A stretch of DNA of 64,000 nt from Hyphomonas sp. GTDB taxonomy: Bacteria; Pseudomonadota; Alphaproteobacteria; Caulobacterales; Hyphomonadaceae. Shown here one piece after another: positions 53,101-61,991 of the stretch. The notes beneath the pieces are model-generated. The model searched no databases. It was not told where the DNA came from and saw nothing but the letters and a program-made list of their open reading frames with translations. The position numbers were made by a program, and so were the translations under genes. The stretch is taken from contig NZ_JALHLS010000011.1 in the NCBI RefSeq assembly GCF_022844445.1, forward strand, positions 61,105 to 125,104. The letters run 5' to 3'. The number at the start of each line of letters is the position of its first letter. Position 1 is the stretch's first letter.

Positions 53101-53785
53101 CCATCTTTTCGAGCCGCTCCAATAGCGACGCGCAGGCGATCAGAACAGTGATCGCCTGGTCATGCGTCACATGCTCAGTGCCCATTGAGAATGCATTCCA
53201 ATGTTCCTCAGGCGCATGGAGCACAAGACTCGACAAATCGATGCTTGGGTCTCTTGCGGCCAGGTCAATCAGGTCGTGGTAGGGGAGTAGAAATCCGTCC
53301 TTGATCTCTGGCCGGATCGAGTGATGCAGATTGCGCTCCCACAGGACACAGCGCATGGCGTCCGGGGGCGAGCCCTTCTCGTAAATGTACTCGACGGAGG
53401 GATCGACTTTGAGAACCCGACCTATGCCGACGACGACCCGCCGCCTGTCATCCGTTAGCGGAGTGCGCTTGGCATAGAAGAAGACAAGAGACTCCTCCGG
53501 TGTGATAGCGCCGAAGAATGTGTCGAGCATCGCTAGCTGGTTCCGACGTTCCTGGACCCAGAGCTTATCGAATTCGAGGTCGGGTTCGAATTCGGGTCGG
53601 AAGTCGATCTTGTAGGCCTTGGCCCAGTCGGGAATGCCGTCATCCGAGTTCTTCATCATCCAGGCGAAAGGAACAGCCGCAGCCGAGAAGGCCGCATGGT
53701 GAAAATGGCTTTCCTGGAAATGTTTGTATCTGGGGTCGTGGCTATAGGGGTGGCGGACCCTCCGGGCATAACCGAAGGGCGCCAT
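50198..53785 (-). CDS. RecD-like helicase with C-terminal PD-(D/E)XK-like nuclease
   Basis: The protein has 1195 residues. After a long N-terminal region without clear motifs comes the SF1 core: IGPAGTGKTSLLTALLSLPP (about 560), VIDECSMLTEDQLA (about 642), LVGDPRQLPPIGAG, and ALTIHKAQGSEFGKT (about 982). The C-terminus has RSKSEVIIANLL, YEQPFTGHDGSVRYPDFTIED (about 1115) and IFLEHLGLL, the shape of a restriction-like nuclease with an E-H-L-G variant. It would unwind and cut DNA. The start at 53785 has GGAG 5 bases upstream; the longer frame to 54025 lacks one. Divergent from the RHH gene. Confidence 0.82.
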   Translation of the reverse strand: MAPFGYARRVRHPYSHDPRYKHFQESHFHHAAFSAAAVPFAWMMKNSDDGIPDWAKAYKIDFRPEFEPDLEFDKLWVQERRNQLAMLDTFFGAITPEESLVFFYAKRTPLTDDRRRVVVGIGRVLKVDPSVEYIYEKGSPPDAMRCVLWERNLHHSIRPEIKDGFLLPYHDLIDLAARDPSIDLSSLVLHAPEEHWNAFSMGTEHVTHDQAITVLIACASLLERLEKMVPGNWSAARGWVDGQLNRIWRLRGAFPGLGSALTAFGLTHGTLVAHAIGQQLHADESHEVRDPWPLVERVLQEPTLLSPDLAATIGSTAARLWGSLKPERRALLKLLARFEITADQATRWYVTEERVQAAIAASDAEILANPYLCFEDDRGRIDSISAGVIDRGLFPDATVATAARVPDPSRCEEAIDLRRGRALMITTLDRAASEGHTLLPQSWLVQRVRDLDISPQCAISADWIEAFDAFLKERLAAARMADGTPAWQLHEYAESRDIISTRVKRRLAGKRHAGEHDWRALIDQQLPPFVDASDPETEELARIEKSKALEEIFRSRFSVLIGPAGTGKTSLLTALLSLPPVVVGGVLLLAPTGKARVQMQKRANNAQAYTLAQFLLALGRYDPETGAYCSADEANRERGFKTVVIDECSMLTEDQLAATFDAIETTAVERLILVGDPRQLPPIGAGRPFVDIIRYLNNEYASANNEVSAGYAELKIVRRQTEQSVAAGEPPAARDDIILSRWFGGEAPDPGADEAWDRLASGKSIGIRAVRWEGDTDLQTKLLAEIKAATRAISHKHGFDDERDDASFEISLGGRPYNNVVYFNLSRSEKDAKGVESRRGGGADAEAWQILSPVRAGETGVDGLNRWLQKSFRRQARAWAEPEKYWERKTSKPLGSQGVLYGDKVINVANARRYDTYPKLEKGYLANGEIGIVVGQFKGSNWKPKGLPWKIEVEFSSQLGFKFGFGGGDFGDEGEAPLELAYALTIHKAQGSEFGKTFIVIPFPCRLLSRELLYTALTRQREQVVLFHQGDLRTLLKLSLSEHSETARRLTNLFFDPKPVEYIGAFLEEGLIHRTTRGELVRSKSEVIIANLLHALGITYAYEQPFTGHDGSVRYPDFTIEDAETGRRIFLEHLGLLSEPAYRRRWVAKLDWYRSQGVLLEDEGEGDAGILVTTTEEKGIDSVGIEQRLRALLGL

Positions 53786-54128
53786 AAATGCTCCGCGTTC
53801 TGCGGCGCACGCCGGTAGCCGAGCGCCGTTCCGATCCCAAGCGGCCCCAGCGACGCTCGTCTCGAAATCATCGTTCTTGGTTTCTGCCACTCTCGGGAGG
53901 ATCAAGCAGGATGTGTTCCCTCTCGGATTGGCGCAGATTTTTCCGGCCCAACGGCTATCGTGCCATGGCACACGGACGGAAACGTGCATCGTTGGCAGCT
54001 GTCTCGCACCCCTGATCATTGCCAATTCCTCCCTCGTATTCCTGCCGTGGTCCTAACCAGGGAATAGCATCGTGACACAGGTGGTGCATTTTGCATATCA
54101 TGGCACAACAATAGCAGGAAACTGGGCC
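53786..54128. promoter_or_regulatory. Divergent intergenic region between RecD-like and sacsin-like operons
   Basis: These 343 bases contain no convincing gene. They separate the start of the RecD-like gene from the RHH gene and probably hold both promoters. GTGCATTTTGCATATCATGGCAC-like sequence near 54086 has an inverted character and is a candidate operator for the RHH protein. No T-rich terminator is seen. Confidence 0.35.
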
Positions 54129-54335
54129 ATGGCCTCCAGATCGAGCAGGAAGGAGTCCCGGATCTCGGTCATTATGACCGCAGGGCGGGTCAAGCGTGTT
54201 CGGGAGATCGTACAAGCGAATGACACATCGATCGCATGGGTCTTGCGCCAAGCCGTCGACCGCTACTTGGAGGCGCAAAGCGCAACGTCGGTAAGGCAGG
54301 CTGGAAAGCCCCCGGCGACGACGAAGGCGCGCTGA
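54129..54335 (+). CDS. Small ribbon-helix-helix regulator
   Basis: The protein has 68 residues: ESRISVIMTAGRVKRVREIV (strand then helix) and ANDTSIAWVLRQAVDRYLEA (second helix), a CopG/Arc pattern. The start at 54129 follows GGAAAC; the longer frame from 54072 is unlikely. It heads the sacsin-like operon and may regulate it. It is a different RHH subfamily from the one at 39968. Confidence 0.65.
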   Translation: MASRSSRKESRISVIMTAGRVKRVREIVQANDTSIAWVLRQAVDRYLEAQSATSVRQAGKPPATTKAR

Positions 54336-54472
54336 TGCAAGGGGAGCAGTTCATGGGCCGGGAAGGAAAAGAAGGCGAGAACATACCACACGCCCGTGGG
54401 CCGGCCGGCCGCTTGGGGGCCCACTCGGTCTTTTGGGGCGTTCCAGCACCCGCGAAGAGGCTCCATGCCTGA
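54335..54472 (+). CDS. Possible 45-residue coupled ORF (leader peptide?)
   Basis: The ATG overlaps the RHH stop (TGATG) and the ORF ends 8 bases into the giant gene, so it could bridge translation from one to the other. The sequence (MQGEQFMGREGKEGEN, then a Pro/Arg-rich part) has no domain. Could be a true small protein or a coupling leader; it may be a chance ORF. Confidence 0.3.
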   Translation: MQGEQFMGREGKEGENIPHARGPAGRLGAHSVFWGVPAPAKRLHA

Positions 54473-57400
54473 TCTTCACACTCCCCCGGTCTCGATCCTC
54501 GATCAGATCAAGAACAACCTACGAGATCGGTATGACACCGGTTATCCGATCCTCAAGGAATTGCTACAAAATGCAGACGATGCGGAAGCCAGAAAGTTCA
54601 GGCTCGATGGGTTGCCGGGCTGGTCGACCGCCACCAATCCGCTTCTTCGCGGGCCGGGACTTTTGGTGGTCAATGACGGCTTCTTTCGCGGGGAAGACAA
54701 GAGAGGCATTCTGTCATTCGGCGCAAGCGGCAAGGCCGCTGACAGTGCGACGATCGGCAAGTTTGGTTTTGGCCAGAAAGCGGTGTTTCATCTCTGCGAT
54801 GCGTTCGTTGTCTACGCCCGAACGGAAAACGATGAAACATTCAGCACGATCGTAAATCCGTTCTTGAATGTCGACGTAACTGGCAATATCAGCCGGCAGT
54901 GGGAGCCGCCCGGCAGTGGTCTCGATCCCACCGACCTGGAATTCCTTAGGCGCGAGGTATCCTTCGATTTTCCGCATCGCCACCTTATTCTGTGGCTGCC
55001 GTTGCGTCGAAAAGATATCCAACCTGCTCCAGGAGTTGGCTTCTCTACCAATATTCCGTTGATAGAGGGGACGATTGGGGAGCTCAACAGACCCGACGAT
55101 CTGCGCATTCTGCTGACTGCGCTTCGCAATCTGAAGTTCATTGAGATTCGGGAACGCGGCGAGGTTCGCTGCGCGCTCGAACTCGATGATACTCAAGGCC
55201 GTTTCCTCGGACCGAACCGTTCAAGTGATGGTGTTCGCTCCTTCGGAGGTGCAATCCGCGCCGTAACAGACAGGTCAACCGCGCCCTTCGTCGGGCGTGA
55301 GGCAATGATACCGGATGGCCGTCTCGCAAGCTTGAAGCGCACGCAGCACTGGCCGAAAACGATCAGCGTTCTTAGTCCAGAGCCCGCGTCAGAGAAGGGA
55401 GAACCGCACGGAGCGACGACGCTGCTCCGCGCTCCGCCTGGCGCTACTGACCGGGCCGAGGTCGCGCAGCTGCGTATTTCCTGGGCTGTGTTCCTGCCGA
55501 TCTCGGACGCCTCCGACATCGTCATCCCGGTCGATGGGAGCGCGCTCAGCCGGTTCCATCTACTGCTCCACGGTTACTTCTTCCTTGATAGCGGTCGGCG
55601 GCGGATCGAGGGCCTAGATGCGCCTGCTGAGCATGACGAACCTGCCGACGCTTCGGCGTTGCGCCGTGCATGGAATGCCGAGCTTCGCGACACCGTCGTG
55701 CTGCCGCTCCTGCCGACCCTGTTAAGAGACGCGCTCGATTCTGCGATGGTGACATCAGCGGAGCTCGCGCAGCTCGTGTCGGCGCTCGCACGACACGATT
55801 GGTTTAGAAGTAACCGGGAAGCTATTTGCCGAGAACATGCGTTGGCGCGCGTGCTCGAAGCGCCGGGCAGTATCGTTTGGCGTGTTGTTTCATCGGGCGA
55901 CTTTCTGCGCCCGCTACCGGCCTCAGTGGCGGACGCCCCACGACGGCTCGAAGAACTGTTCGGCGCTATTAGTACGTGGGCCGGGTCGAGTGGCGTGCGC
56001 CTTGTTGTCGACCACAGCACCGCGCTGAGCGCGCGGTCGATGCGCTGGACTAGTGAGGACCTGGACGCAGTGTTTTCCGGGTTGTCTCCTCGCGCATTTC
56101 AAACACGCGATCTCGCAAGGCTTCTCATCGATTTCCTTAACACGGCGGTGCTTGGCAATGCCGAGCGTTCGGCCATCAGTCCGCACCTTGCCGCGGCTCT
56201 GCGCAAGGCGATGACCGAAACTCAGCCGCTTGCGTCATCCGAACTCATCAAATTGGCTCTTGCCCATGTTCCGCACGGTGCTCTGTTCCCGCTCCCGGCC
56301 TCCGTCGAGAACCGCCAAGTCCTGCGAGTGCTGGCCACCGCCCCGGCCAATATCCTGCCAGTTCGCAGCGAATGGCTCGACGAAAGCCAACACCGTCCAC
56401 AGCTTTCCAATTCTGACCTCAAGACACTGCTAACCGCACTTGAACCGCTGATCGGTGGCGACCATGCAGACCAGGCGGCAACTGCCGCGTTAGCGCTGCT
56501 CGCTCAGGCTGAACGGAACATCTCTGCACTGGCGCGCGATCCCGAATTCGCGCCCATCAAGGTTCTTCGGGCGCGGGATGTCCGTCTCCACGGCCCTATT
56601 GTCCTATCGCTCCAAACGCTCGTCGAGCGGTCCCAAGCGGGACTTCTGTTCGCAAACTCACCTCAAGCTAACTCTTGGCTGCCGCTGCTGGTGGACGCAT
56701 TGCGGGACGTGTCGCCGCTTATCGTGGAAGGCAGCACCGTGCAGCTTCTGCGTGATATGGACGGGGCAACGCCCGTGCTCCAGTCTGCCGGCAAAGATTC
56801 CGCTTTCGCTCTGATCAACAAGGCCATGAGCTTTGGATCGGAGAGCGCCCGCCAACGGCTGATTGCGGAGCTCGGAACGGACACTAAGGACGATCCGGCA
56901 CCGGCGCGGCGTCTCTGCGCCGGCTTCCCAGAAGCGGGATACTCAGCCGCGAAGCTTTGGACACTCGATACGAAACACCAACGGATCGAACGAATCGTCA
57001 CGGCTTTCATCGAATCGAGTCAAAACGAGTTTCTTGTTCCAGCCAGCATTGCCGATGGACTAGCTCGAACACAACGAAACCATTTGCGGATAGAGGCACT
57101 GGATACCGCCAACCTAGAAACGCTGTTCGACAAAAACATCGCCGCCATCGGCCAGGTCGCGCCCACCCTCTCAGAACGAGAAGCGATTCTTGAGACTGAT
57201 CTGACTAATGATCTGGTGATCCGTTTGCCCATCCACGAACGACAGGATGGAACACTTGGGGTTGGAAGGGGCGTCTTTCGCGCGACCGACGAATGGCCTG
57301 TTCCTGGAGCGCTGCAGGCGGTCGTATCCATAGTCCAGCCGTGCCGTAGCCGGAGGGCACGCGAACGGCAGGAGCAGCTCATTGAGGTGTGGTCGCCGCG

Positions 57401-60400
57401 AAGGCAGATCGAGGTGGCATTGGCTCAGGCGGAGCCCCATCGCTTTCGCGGTGAGGTACTTGATGCTCTGGCAAAGCTGACATCTCAGCCCGAAGAGCGT
57501 TTGCTTGAAATGCTTCGCGCCAAGCCGTGGCTTCTTGCGGACGGACAGTCTGTCGGGCCGCGGGATGTGCTCGCCCTTCCGCCAACGGTAGACGAAGCGG
57601 CGCGAGCGCTCCTTCTGAAGAGAGGAGAGACACCTCCATTCCTACCTGTTGCAACGTTGGCCATCGATGTGCGCGGGCATCGGGGGTTCGATCATCTTCA
57701 GAAGTGGGTTCTGCCGGATCAGCGCTCCTCCTTCGACGCGCTGGCACTGATGATCGAGGATGCGAGGATCATCGGACGCCTTGGAGCAGCAAACGGCTAT
57801 CCGATCGACGATTTCTCGACGTTAGCCAAAGACGGCGGAGACCTCGGATTGCCGGGCTGGCCCTTACTGGCGGCGGTCCTATCCTCATCGGGAGATAGTC
57901 GCGACGACGTCACAAAGATCGTCGCGGCCTTTCCTGACCTTGACGCATCCAACGTAAAGCTGGCGGGAACTCATCTTGACAGCCTGGCGGCGCTGGCGGC
58001 GGAAAAAGGGCAAAAAGGCGAGGCCGCGCGCAGAGCCTTTCGTCACGGGTTTAGTGTTGTCGCAGGTTGGCCGGAAGATGCGCGCCGCCAGGTATTCGGT
58101 CGAACGCGTGTTCTCACCGAGGCCGGGAGTTGGCGCAGTGCCCGGGAGGTCGTCCAGGACGGTGATGGCCTCGACCCAAGGCATATATTGGCGCGGGACT
58201 ACACGTCCATACTCGGAAGACGTGAGCCGCAGCACGCGGGGATTCCCGACTCTGAAGATGCCTCCGTCGACCTGTTTGCAGCCAGTCATCGCCGAGGAGA
58301 GACAAGAGTCGTCGATCTGGTCGCGTTGGAAGCCCAGTCTGCTGATCAGCAGCGCTCGTTCCTCGATGCATGGAAGGGCTGCGTGCCGTCCGACCTGGTG
58401 ATCGTCTACCTCGGGCTCATTGGTCGCAGCGAGCCCTTCAGGCGCCTCGCGAACGAGTGGGCTACCGACGCGACAGCCAAGGTCGATACACTTTGGGCCG
58501 ACCTCGATAACCACTTCCCCAGAGAGATTCTGTCCCCGAATACTCTGGCGGCTGAGGTCGACCAACGCCGTTTCCTCGTCGATCCAGTCGCGGGCGATCG
58601 CGTACAAGCTATCGCAATGTCGGGTGACTCGTTTGACGCGCCGTTGGGCGGTCCCGACAAAGGAATCCTCATCGGCAACTTGCACAGGACGCACGAAGGG
58701 ATCCGCGTTGCTGGCGGCAAGGTGCGTTCATTGATCACGCTGCCAGTCAAGCAAGTCGATCCGAGTGGATACAGCCAGAGAGAAGCCAGCGGGATGTTTC
58801 GCCGGTTCGTCGAGACGATCGCAGTGGACTGCTTGTGGCTCGGTATGGAACGCCAACGGACGGCGTTGCAGGGCATATTGGACAAAGCGGTCAAAGTCGA
58901 TCAATCGACGATCGAGGAAACCGAACGCCTGCTTCAAGACCGATTGCCCACGATTCTCGCCGAACTGAAGCTTCCCACCGAATATCGTTCACAAAAAGCG
59001 CTTCGCGAATATCAGGCTGAGGAAAGCCGCCTCCATCATCTTTCTGCACCAGCGCAGAAGATGGAAGAACTGAAGACTGAACTTTGGCGAAAGATATGCG
59101 ATGAGGCGCTGGCGGCCGAACTTCTGTCAGCCGTTCGCGGCAAGATCGCGGATTTTGGATATTCGGCCAGCCGGGTTCTCTTCGAACTTTTCCAGAACGC
59201 CGACGACGCGTATCGGCAGTACGATGGACCTGCGACGGACGCCTGTTTTCGCGTCGAGGTGCTGTCGGATGACCCAGGCGGATTTCGCGTCGTCCATTGG
59301 GGTCGTCCTATCAACCACATGGGACGTGACGCGGAAGAGGGACGCCATCTCGGTCACGACCGTGACCTGCTGAATATGCTCCTGATGAACTTCTCCGAGA
59401 AGCGGCCCGGTGACGACTTGACCGGAAAGTTTGGCCTGGGTTTCAAGAGCGTCCATGTGTTGTCGGACAGCGTTGGCATAGCGAGCGGCTGGAATCGATT
59501 GCGGACGGTTGGCGGCTTTTTGCCGGTACCTTGGCCGGAAGGCGCGGAAATAGGAGAGAGCCGAAAGAGGTCCGATGGCCGAAAGGCAACGGTAATCGAC
59601 GTCCCGTTCTCGACGGAGACGGCGGATAAAGGCGCCGAGGCGGTCGCAGCTTTTAGAGCAGCCATGACTTGGTTGCCCGCCTTCGCGCGCACCATCCGAC
59701 ATGTCGAGATCGAGGGTCGCGCTCCAGTGAGCGTCGATTGCGGCTTCTCTCCGCTCCTCAACGAAAGCGCGATCCACATCGTTTCCATTTCTAGCTCGAA
59801 CAGGGAGCGAGCCCTGCGCTTTGATCTCTCCGGCGGATACGGCCTTCTGCTCCGCATCGACGCCGCCGGTCCCCGCGCATTTCCCGACGACCTCACGCGC
59901 CTCTGGAACCTCGCACCGCTTGAGGAAGAGGTGCGTTCCGGCTGGCTGCTCAATGGTCCTTTCGCGGTCGACCCCGGGCGCACAGGGCTGGCCGGCTCGA
60001 TTAACGAACGGCGGGAAAAATTCCGAACGCTCGGGCAAACGCTCGGAGACCGCCTCCTGAAATTGCACGATCTTGCGGACGCCGACTGGTGTCAGTTCGC
60101 GGAGAGTCTGGACCTCGATACTTCTCGGACAACGGCTTGGTACATCTTCTGGTCCCATCTGTTTGACGTCCTCGCGCTGGATTTCGACGGCGACTTGGGC
60201 GGATACTTGCATGCCGATGGTCGTGGATACGGGAACCTCGCCGGGCAGCGCCAAGTCATACCGACACGCTTGCCAGCCCCATTCGCTTCATTGGTGCGGG
60301 CATCTGAAGCGGACCATTACACTGATGGAGCGTTGTCGGACTCCGTCACTCTGGGCAAGGTGCGGGACTGGCCTGCCTTGACCGATCTTCAAAACCGCAT

Positions 60401-61991
60401 CATCGCGTCCGATGTTGCCGGGCAGCTTAGAAAGCTCGGCTTCGGGAGCGCCCGTCCGCTTCGCTTTTCGACCCTTCTTCGTCGTCAGATCGGCGAAGAA
60501 AAGCGTGTTAATCCTGATCTGGCCCAAACCCTTAGCCGTGCCGTTACCCCTCAATCCATTCGGGAAACGCCTCTCGACGGCGAACTCCATGAGGTTCTGG
60601 ACATCGCCAGGCAGGCATTGTTCCTAGCGCAAGACGGAACATGGCGGATAGCGCAGCTTCCCAATCCTGATGCGGCCGGCGACGACGAAGAGCGCAGGCT
60701 ATGCGCTTTCGCGCCTGCGAAGCATCTACTCGACGAGCGGTATACTGGCCCGGCACTTGAGTTTTTTCGGGTTGCCCGCGAACGATCGGGTTTCGGTCCT
60801 AAAGCGCGCGATCTCGTATCCTGGGCGGCGGAAATCTCTACCGAGGACCACGACCGACAGACAGCTGCGCTCCGATACCTCATAGAGGGACGCCAAGGCC
60901 GGGAATTGAGTGAGGAGATTCGGCGCAATCGGCCCAGCTGGCTTCCCTGGCCCACTTCACGACTGCGGGACAGTGAACTGCTATCGCGTTGGACGGAGAA
61001 GGAGAAGGACGATCTCCTCTATGCTCTGCAGGGCCGCGGAGCATTCGAACCCGCACAGGTGCTCCCGCTTCCGAAACCTGAGCCTCAGACGGTTCTGCGC
61101 GCGATCTTTACGTGGTGGGCTTCTGAAGCTGCTGATCTTCGGGCCTCGTATTCGCGCCGGATCTATCCAGACTCCTTCTCACCCTCGCAACTGCGGGATG
61201 CGAGCGATCGTTCGGCGTGGTTCACCATGTTTGCTCTGGGCTGCTTTCAGTCATTCGGCCGCACGCAGGACGGACAACACCGCAGCTTCATTGAATCTGG
61301 AAACCGCGAAGGTTGGTGGCCAGAGCTCGCCGAATCGCGCCCTCCTGACGACGTACAATCATGGCTTGAACGCCTTGAACGTTGGAGCGCGCCGGAACAA
61401 TTCGATCAGCGATACCTTCTGTGGCGACGTACCTTCGTTGATTTGTATGCGGTTGCCCGTTGGCTAGATGAATACCGGGAAATTGCCGTCAAACTGCCTC
61501 GAATTATTGATGACCACGGTGTGATCTCTCTGAATGGCGCATTGCAGCCCAGCTATTGGGCGCCCGCAATGCGTCTTTGCATCGATGCTGCGCCGATAAA
61601 TCGTTCTCTCGGAATCGGCATGAACTGGATGATCCGTGAGATGTTGCGCCACGGCGTGTACGACTTGCGTGATGAGGGCCTGATGGCGCCGTACTGTTGG
61701 GCGGCATCTCAGCGGGTCCGCACATTGTTAAGCGAACTTGGCGCAGACCTCGGGGAGCGGGCGGACAAGGAGGCCAGCCGTTCGATATACGAGTTCATTG
61801 TCAAACACGTAGGCGTGGATCACGCCCGATTTGCCGGCGATTTTGATCTACCTCTCCAACTGATCACCCGAGGGACGCATAAGCCGGCACTGACCCAATG
61901 CTTTGCAGCAGCCGACCGCGATCCTCCGAATTTCGAAGAGTCAGACGACGACAGTGGAGACGAATTTGCTTCTGAGATGGGCGGCCAATGA
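54465..61991 (+). CDS. Giant double sacsin-like GHKL ATPase protein
   Basis: The protein has 2508 residues. Two sacsin N-terminal-type GHKL modules are clear. The first has ILKELLQNADDAEARKF (about 28-44), VVNDGFFRGEDKRGIL and IGKFGFGQKAVFHLCD. The second, near 1574, has LFELFQNADDAYRQY, VVHWGRPINHMGRD and TGKFGLGFKSVHVLSD. In the second, the usual Asp before the Gly is replaced by His-Trp. The other regions are helical with no known enzyme motif. Such proteins act like Hsp90/sacsin-type ATP-driven scaffolds. Start at 54465 follows AGAGG. Stop overlaps the helicase start (ATGA). Candidate sensor of a new defence system. Confidence 0.82.
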   Translation: MPDLHTPPVSILDQIKNNLRDRYDTGYPILKELLQNADDAEARKFRLDGLPGWSTATNPLLRGPGLLVVNDGFFRGEDKRGILSFGASGKAADSATIGKFGFGQKAVFHLCDAFVVYARTENDETFSTIVNPFLNVDVTGNISRQWEPPGSGLDPTDLEFLRREVSFDFPHRHLILWLPLRRKDIQPAPGVGFSTNIPLIEGTIGELNRPDDLRILLTALRNLKFIEIRERGEVRCALELDDTQGRFLGPNRSSDGVRSFGGAIRAVTDRSTAPFVGREAMIPDGRLASLKRTQHWPKTISVLSPEPASEKGEPHGATTLLRAPPGATDRAEVAQLRISWAVFLPISDASDIVIPVDGSALSRFHLLLHGYFFLDSGRRRIEGLDAPAEHDEPADASALRRAWNAELRDTVVLPLLPTLLRDALDSAMVTSAELAQLVSALARHDWFRSNREAICREHALARVLEAPGSIVWRVVSSGDFLRPLPASVADAPRRLEELFGAISTWAGSSGVRLVVDHSTALSARSMRWTSEDLDAVFSGLSPRAFQTRDLARLLIDFLNTAVLGNAERSAISPHLAAALRKAMTETQPLASSELIKLALAHVPHGALFPLPASVENRQVLRVLATAPANILPVRSEWLDESQHRPQLSNSDLKTLLTALEPLIGGDHADQAATAALALLAQAERNISALARDPEFAPIKVLRARDVRLHGPIVLSLQTLVERSQAGLLFANSPQANSWLPLLVDALRDVSPLIVEGSTVQLLRDMDGATPVLQSAGKDSAFALINKAMSFGSESARQRLIAELGTDTKDDPAPARRLCAGFPEAGYSAAKLWTLDTKHQRIERIVTAFIESSQNEFLVPASIADGLARTQRNHLRIEALDTANLETLFDKNIAAIGQVAPTLSEREAILETDLTNDLVIRLPIHERQDGTLGVGRGVFRATDEWPVPGALQAVVSIVQPCRSRRARERQEQLIEVWSPRRQIEVALAQAEPHRFRGEVLDALAKLTSQPEERLLEMLRAKPWLLADGQSVGPRDVLALPPTVDEAARALLLKRGETPPFLPVATLAIDVRGHRGFDHLQKWVLPDQRSSFDALALMIEDARIIGRLGAANGYPIDDFSTLAKDGGDLGLPGWPLLAAVLSSSGDSRDDVTKIVAAFPDLDASNVKLAGTHLDSLAALAAEKGQKGEAARRAFRHGFSVVAGWPEDARRQVFGRTRVLTEAGSWRSAREVVQDGDGLDPRHILARDYTSILGRREPQHAGIPDSEDASVDLFAASHRRGETRVVDLVALEAQSADQQRSFLDAWKGCVPSDLVIVYLGLIGRSEPFRRLANEWATDATAKVDTLWADLDNHFPREILSPNTLAAEVDQRRFLVDPVAGDRVQAIAMSGDSFDAPLGGPDKGILIGNLHRTHEGIRVAGGKVRSLITLPVKQVDPSGYSQREASGMFRRFVETIAVDCLWLGMERQRTALQGILDKAVKVDQSTIEETERLLQDRLPTILAELKLPTEYRSQKALREYQAEESRLHHLSAPAQKMEELKTELWRKICDEALAAELLSAVRGKIADFGYSASRVLFELFQNADDAYRQYDGPATDACFRVEVLSDDPGGFRVVHWGRPINHMGRDAEEGRHLGHDRDLLNMLLMNFSEKRPGDDLTGKFGLGFKSVHVLSDSVGIASGWNRLRTVGGFLPVPWPEGAEIGESRKRSDGRKATVIDVPFSTETADKGAEAVAAFRAAMTWLPAFARTIRHVEIEGRAPVSVDCGFSPLLNESAIHIVSISSSNRERALRFDLSGGYGLLLRIDAAGPRAFPDDLTRLWNLAPLEEEVRSGWLLNGPFAVDPGRTGLAGSINERREKFRTLGQTLGDRLLKLHDLADADWCQFAESLDLDTSRTTAWYIFWSHLFDVLALDFDGDLGGYLHADGRGYGNLAGQRQVIPTRLPAPFASLVRASEADHYTDGALSDSVTLGKVRDWPALTDLQNRIIASDVAGQLRKLGFGSARPLRFSTLLRRQIGEEKRVNPDLAQTLSRAVTPQSIRETPLDGELHEVLDIARQALFLAQDGTWRIAQLPNPDAAGDDEERRLCAFAPAKHLLDERYTGPALEFFRVARERSGFGPKARDLVSWAAEISTEDHDRQTAALRYLIEGRQGRELSEEIRRNRPSWLPWPTSRLRDSELLSRWTEKEKDDLLYALQGRGAFEPAQVLPLPKPEPQTVLRAIFTWWASEAADLRASYSRRIYPDSFSPSQLRDASDRSAWFTMFALGCFQSFGRTQDGQHRSFIESGNREGWWPELAESRPPDDVQSWLERLERWSAPEQFDQRYLLWRRTFVDLYAVARWLDEYREIAVKLPRIIDDHGVISLNGALQPSYWAPAMRLCIDAAPINRSLGIGMNWMIREMLRHGVYDLRDEGLMAPYCWAASQRVRTLLSELGADLGERADKEASRSIYEFIVKHVGVDHARFAGDFDLPLQLITRGTHKPALTQCFAAADRDPPNFEESDDDSGDEFASEMGGQ

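Noticed and set aside
53786..54025. 80-residue N-terminal extension of the RecD-like helicase
   Set aside because: No ribosome site and no similarity to the family; the ATG at 53785 has GGAG at good distance.
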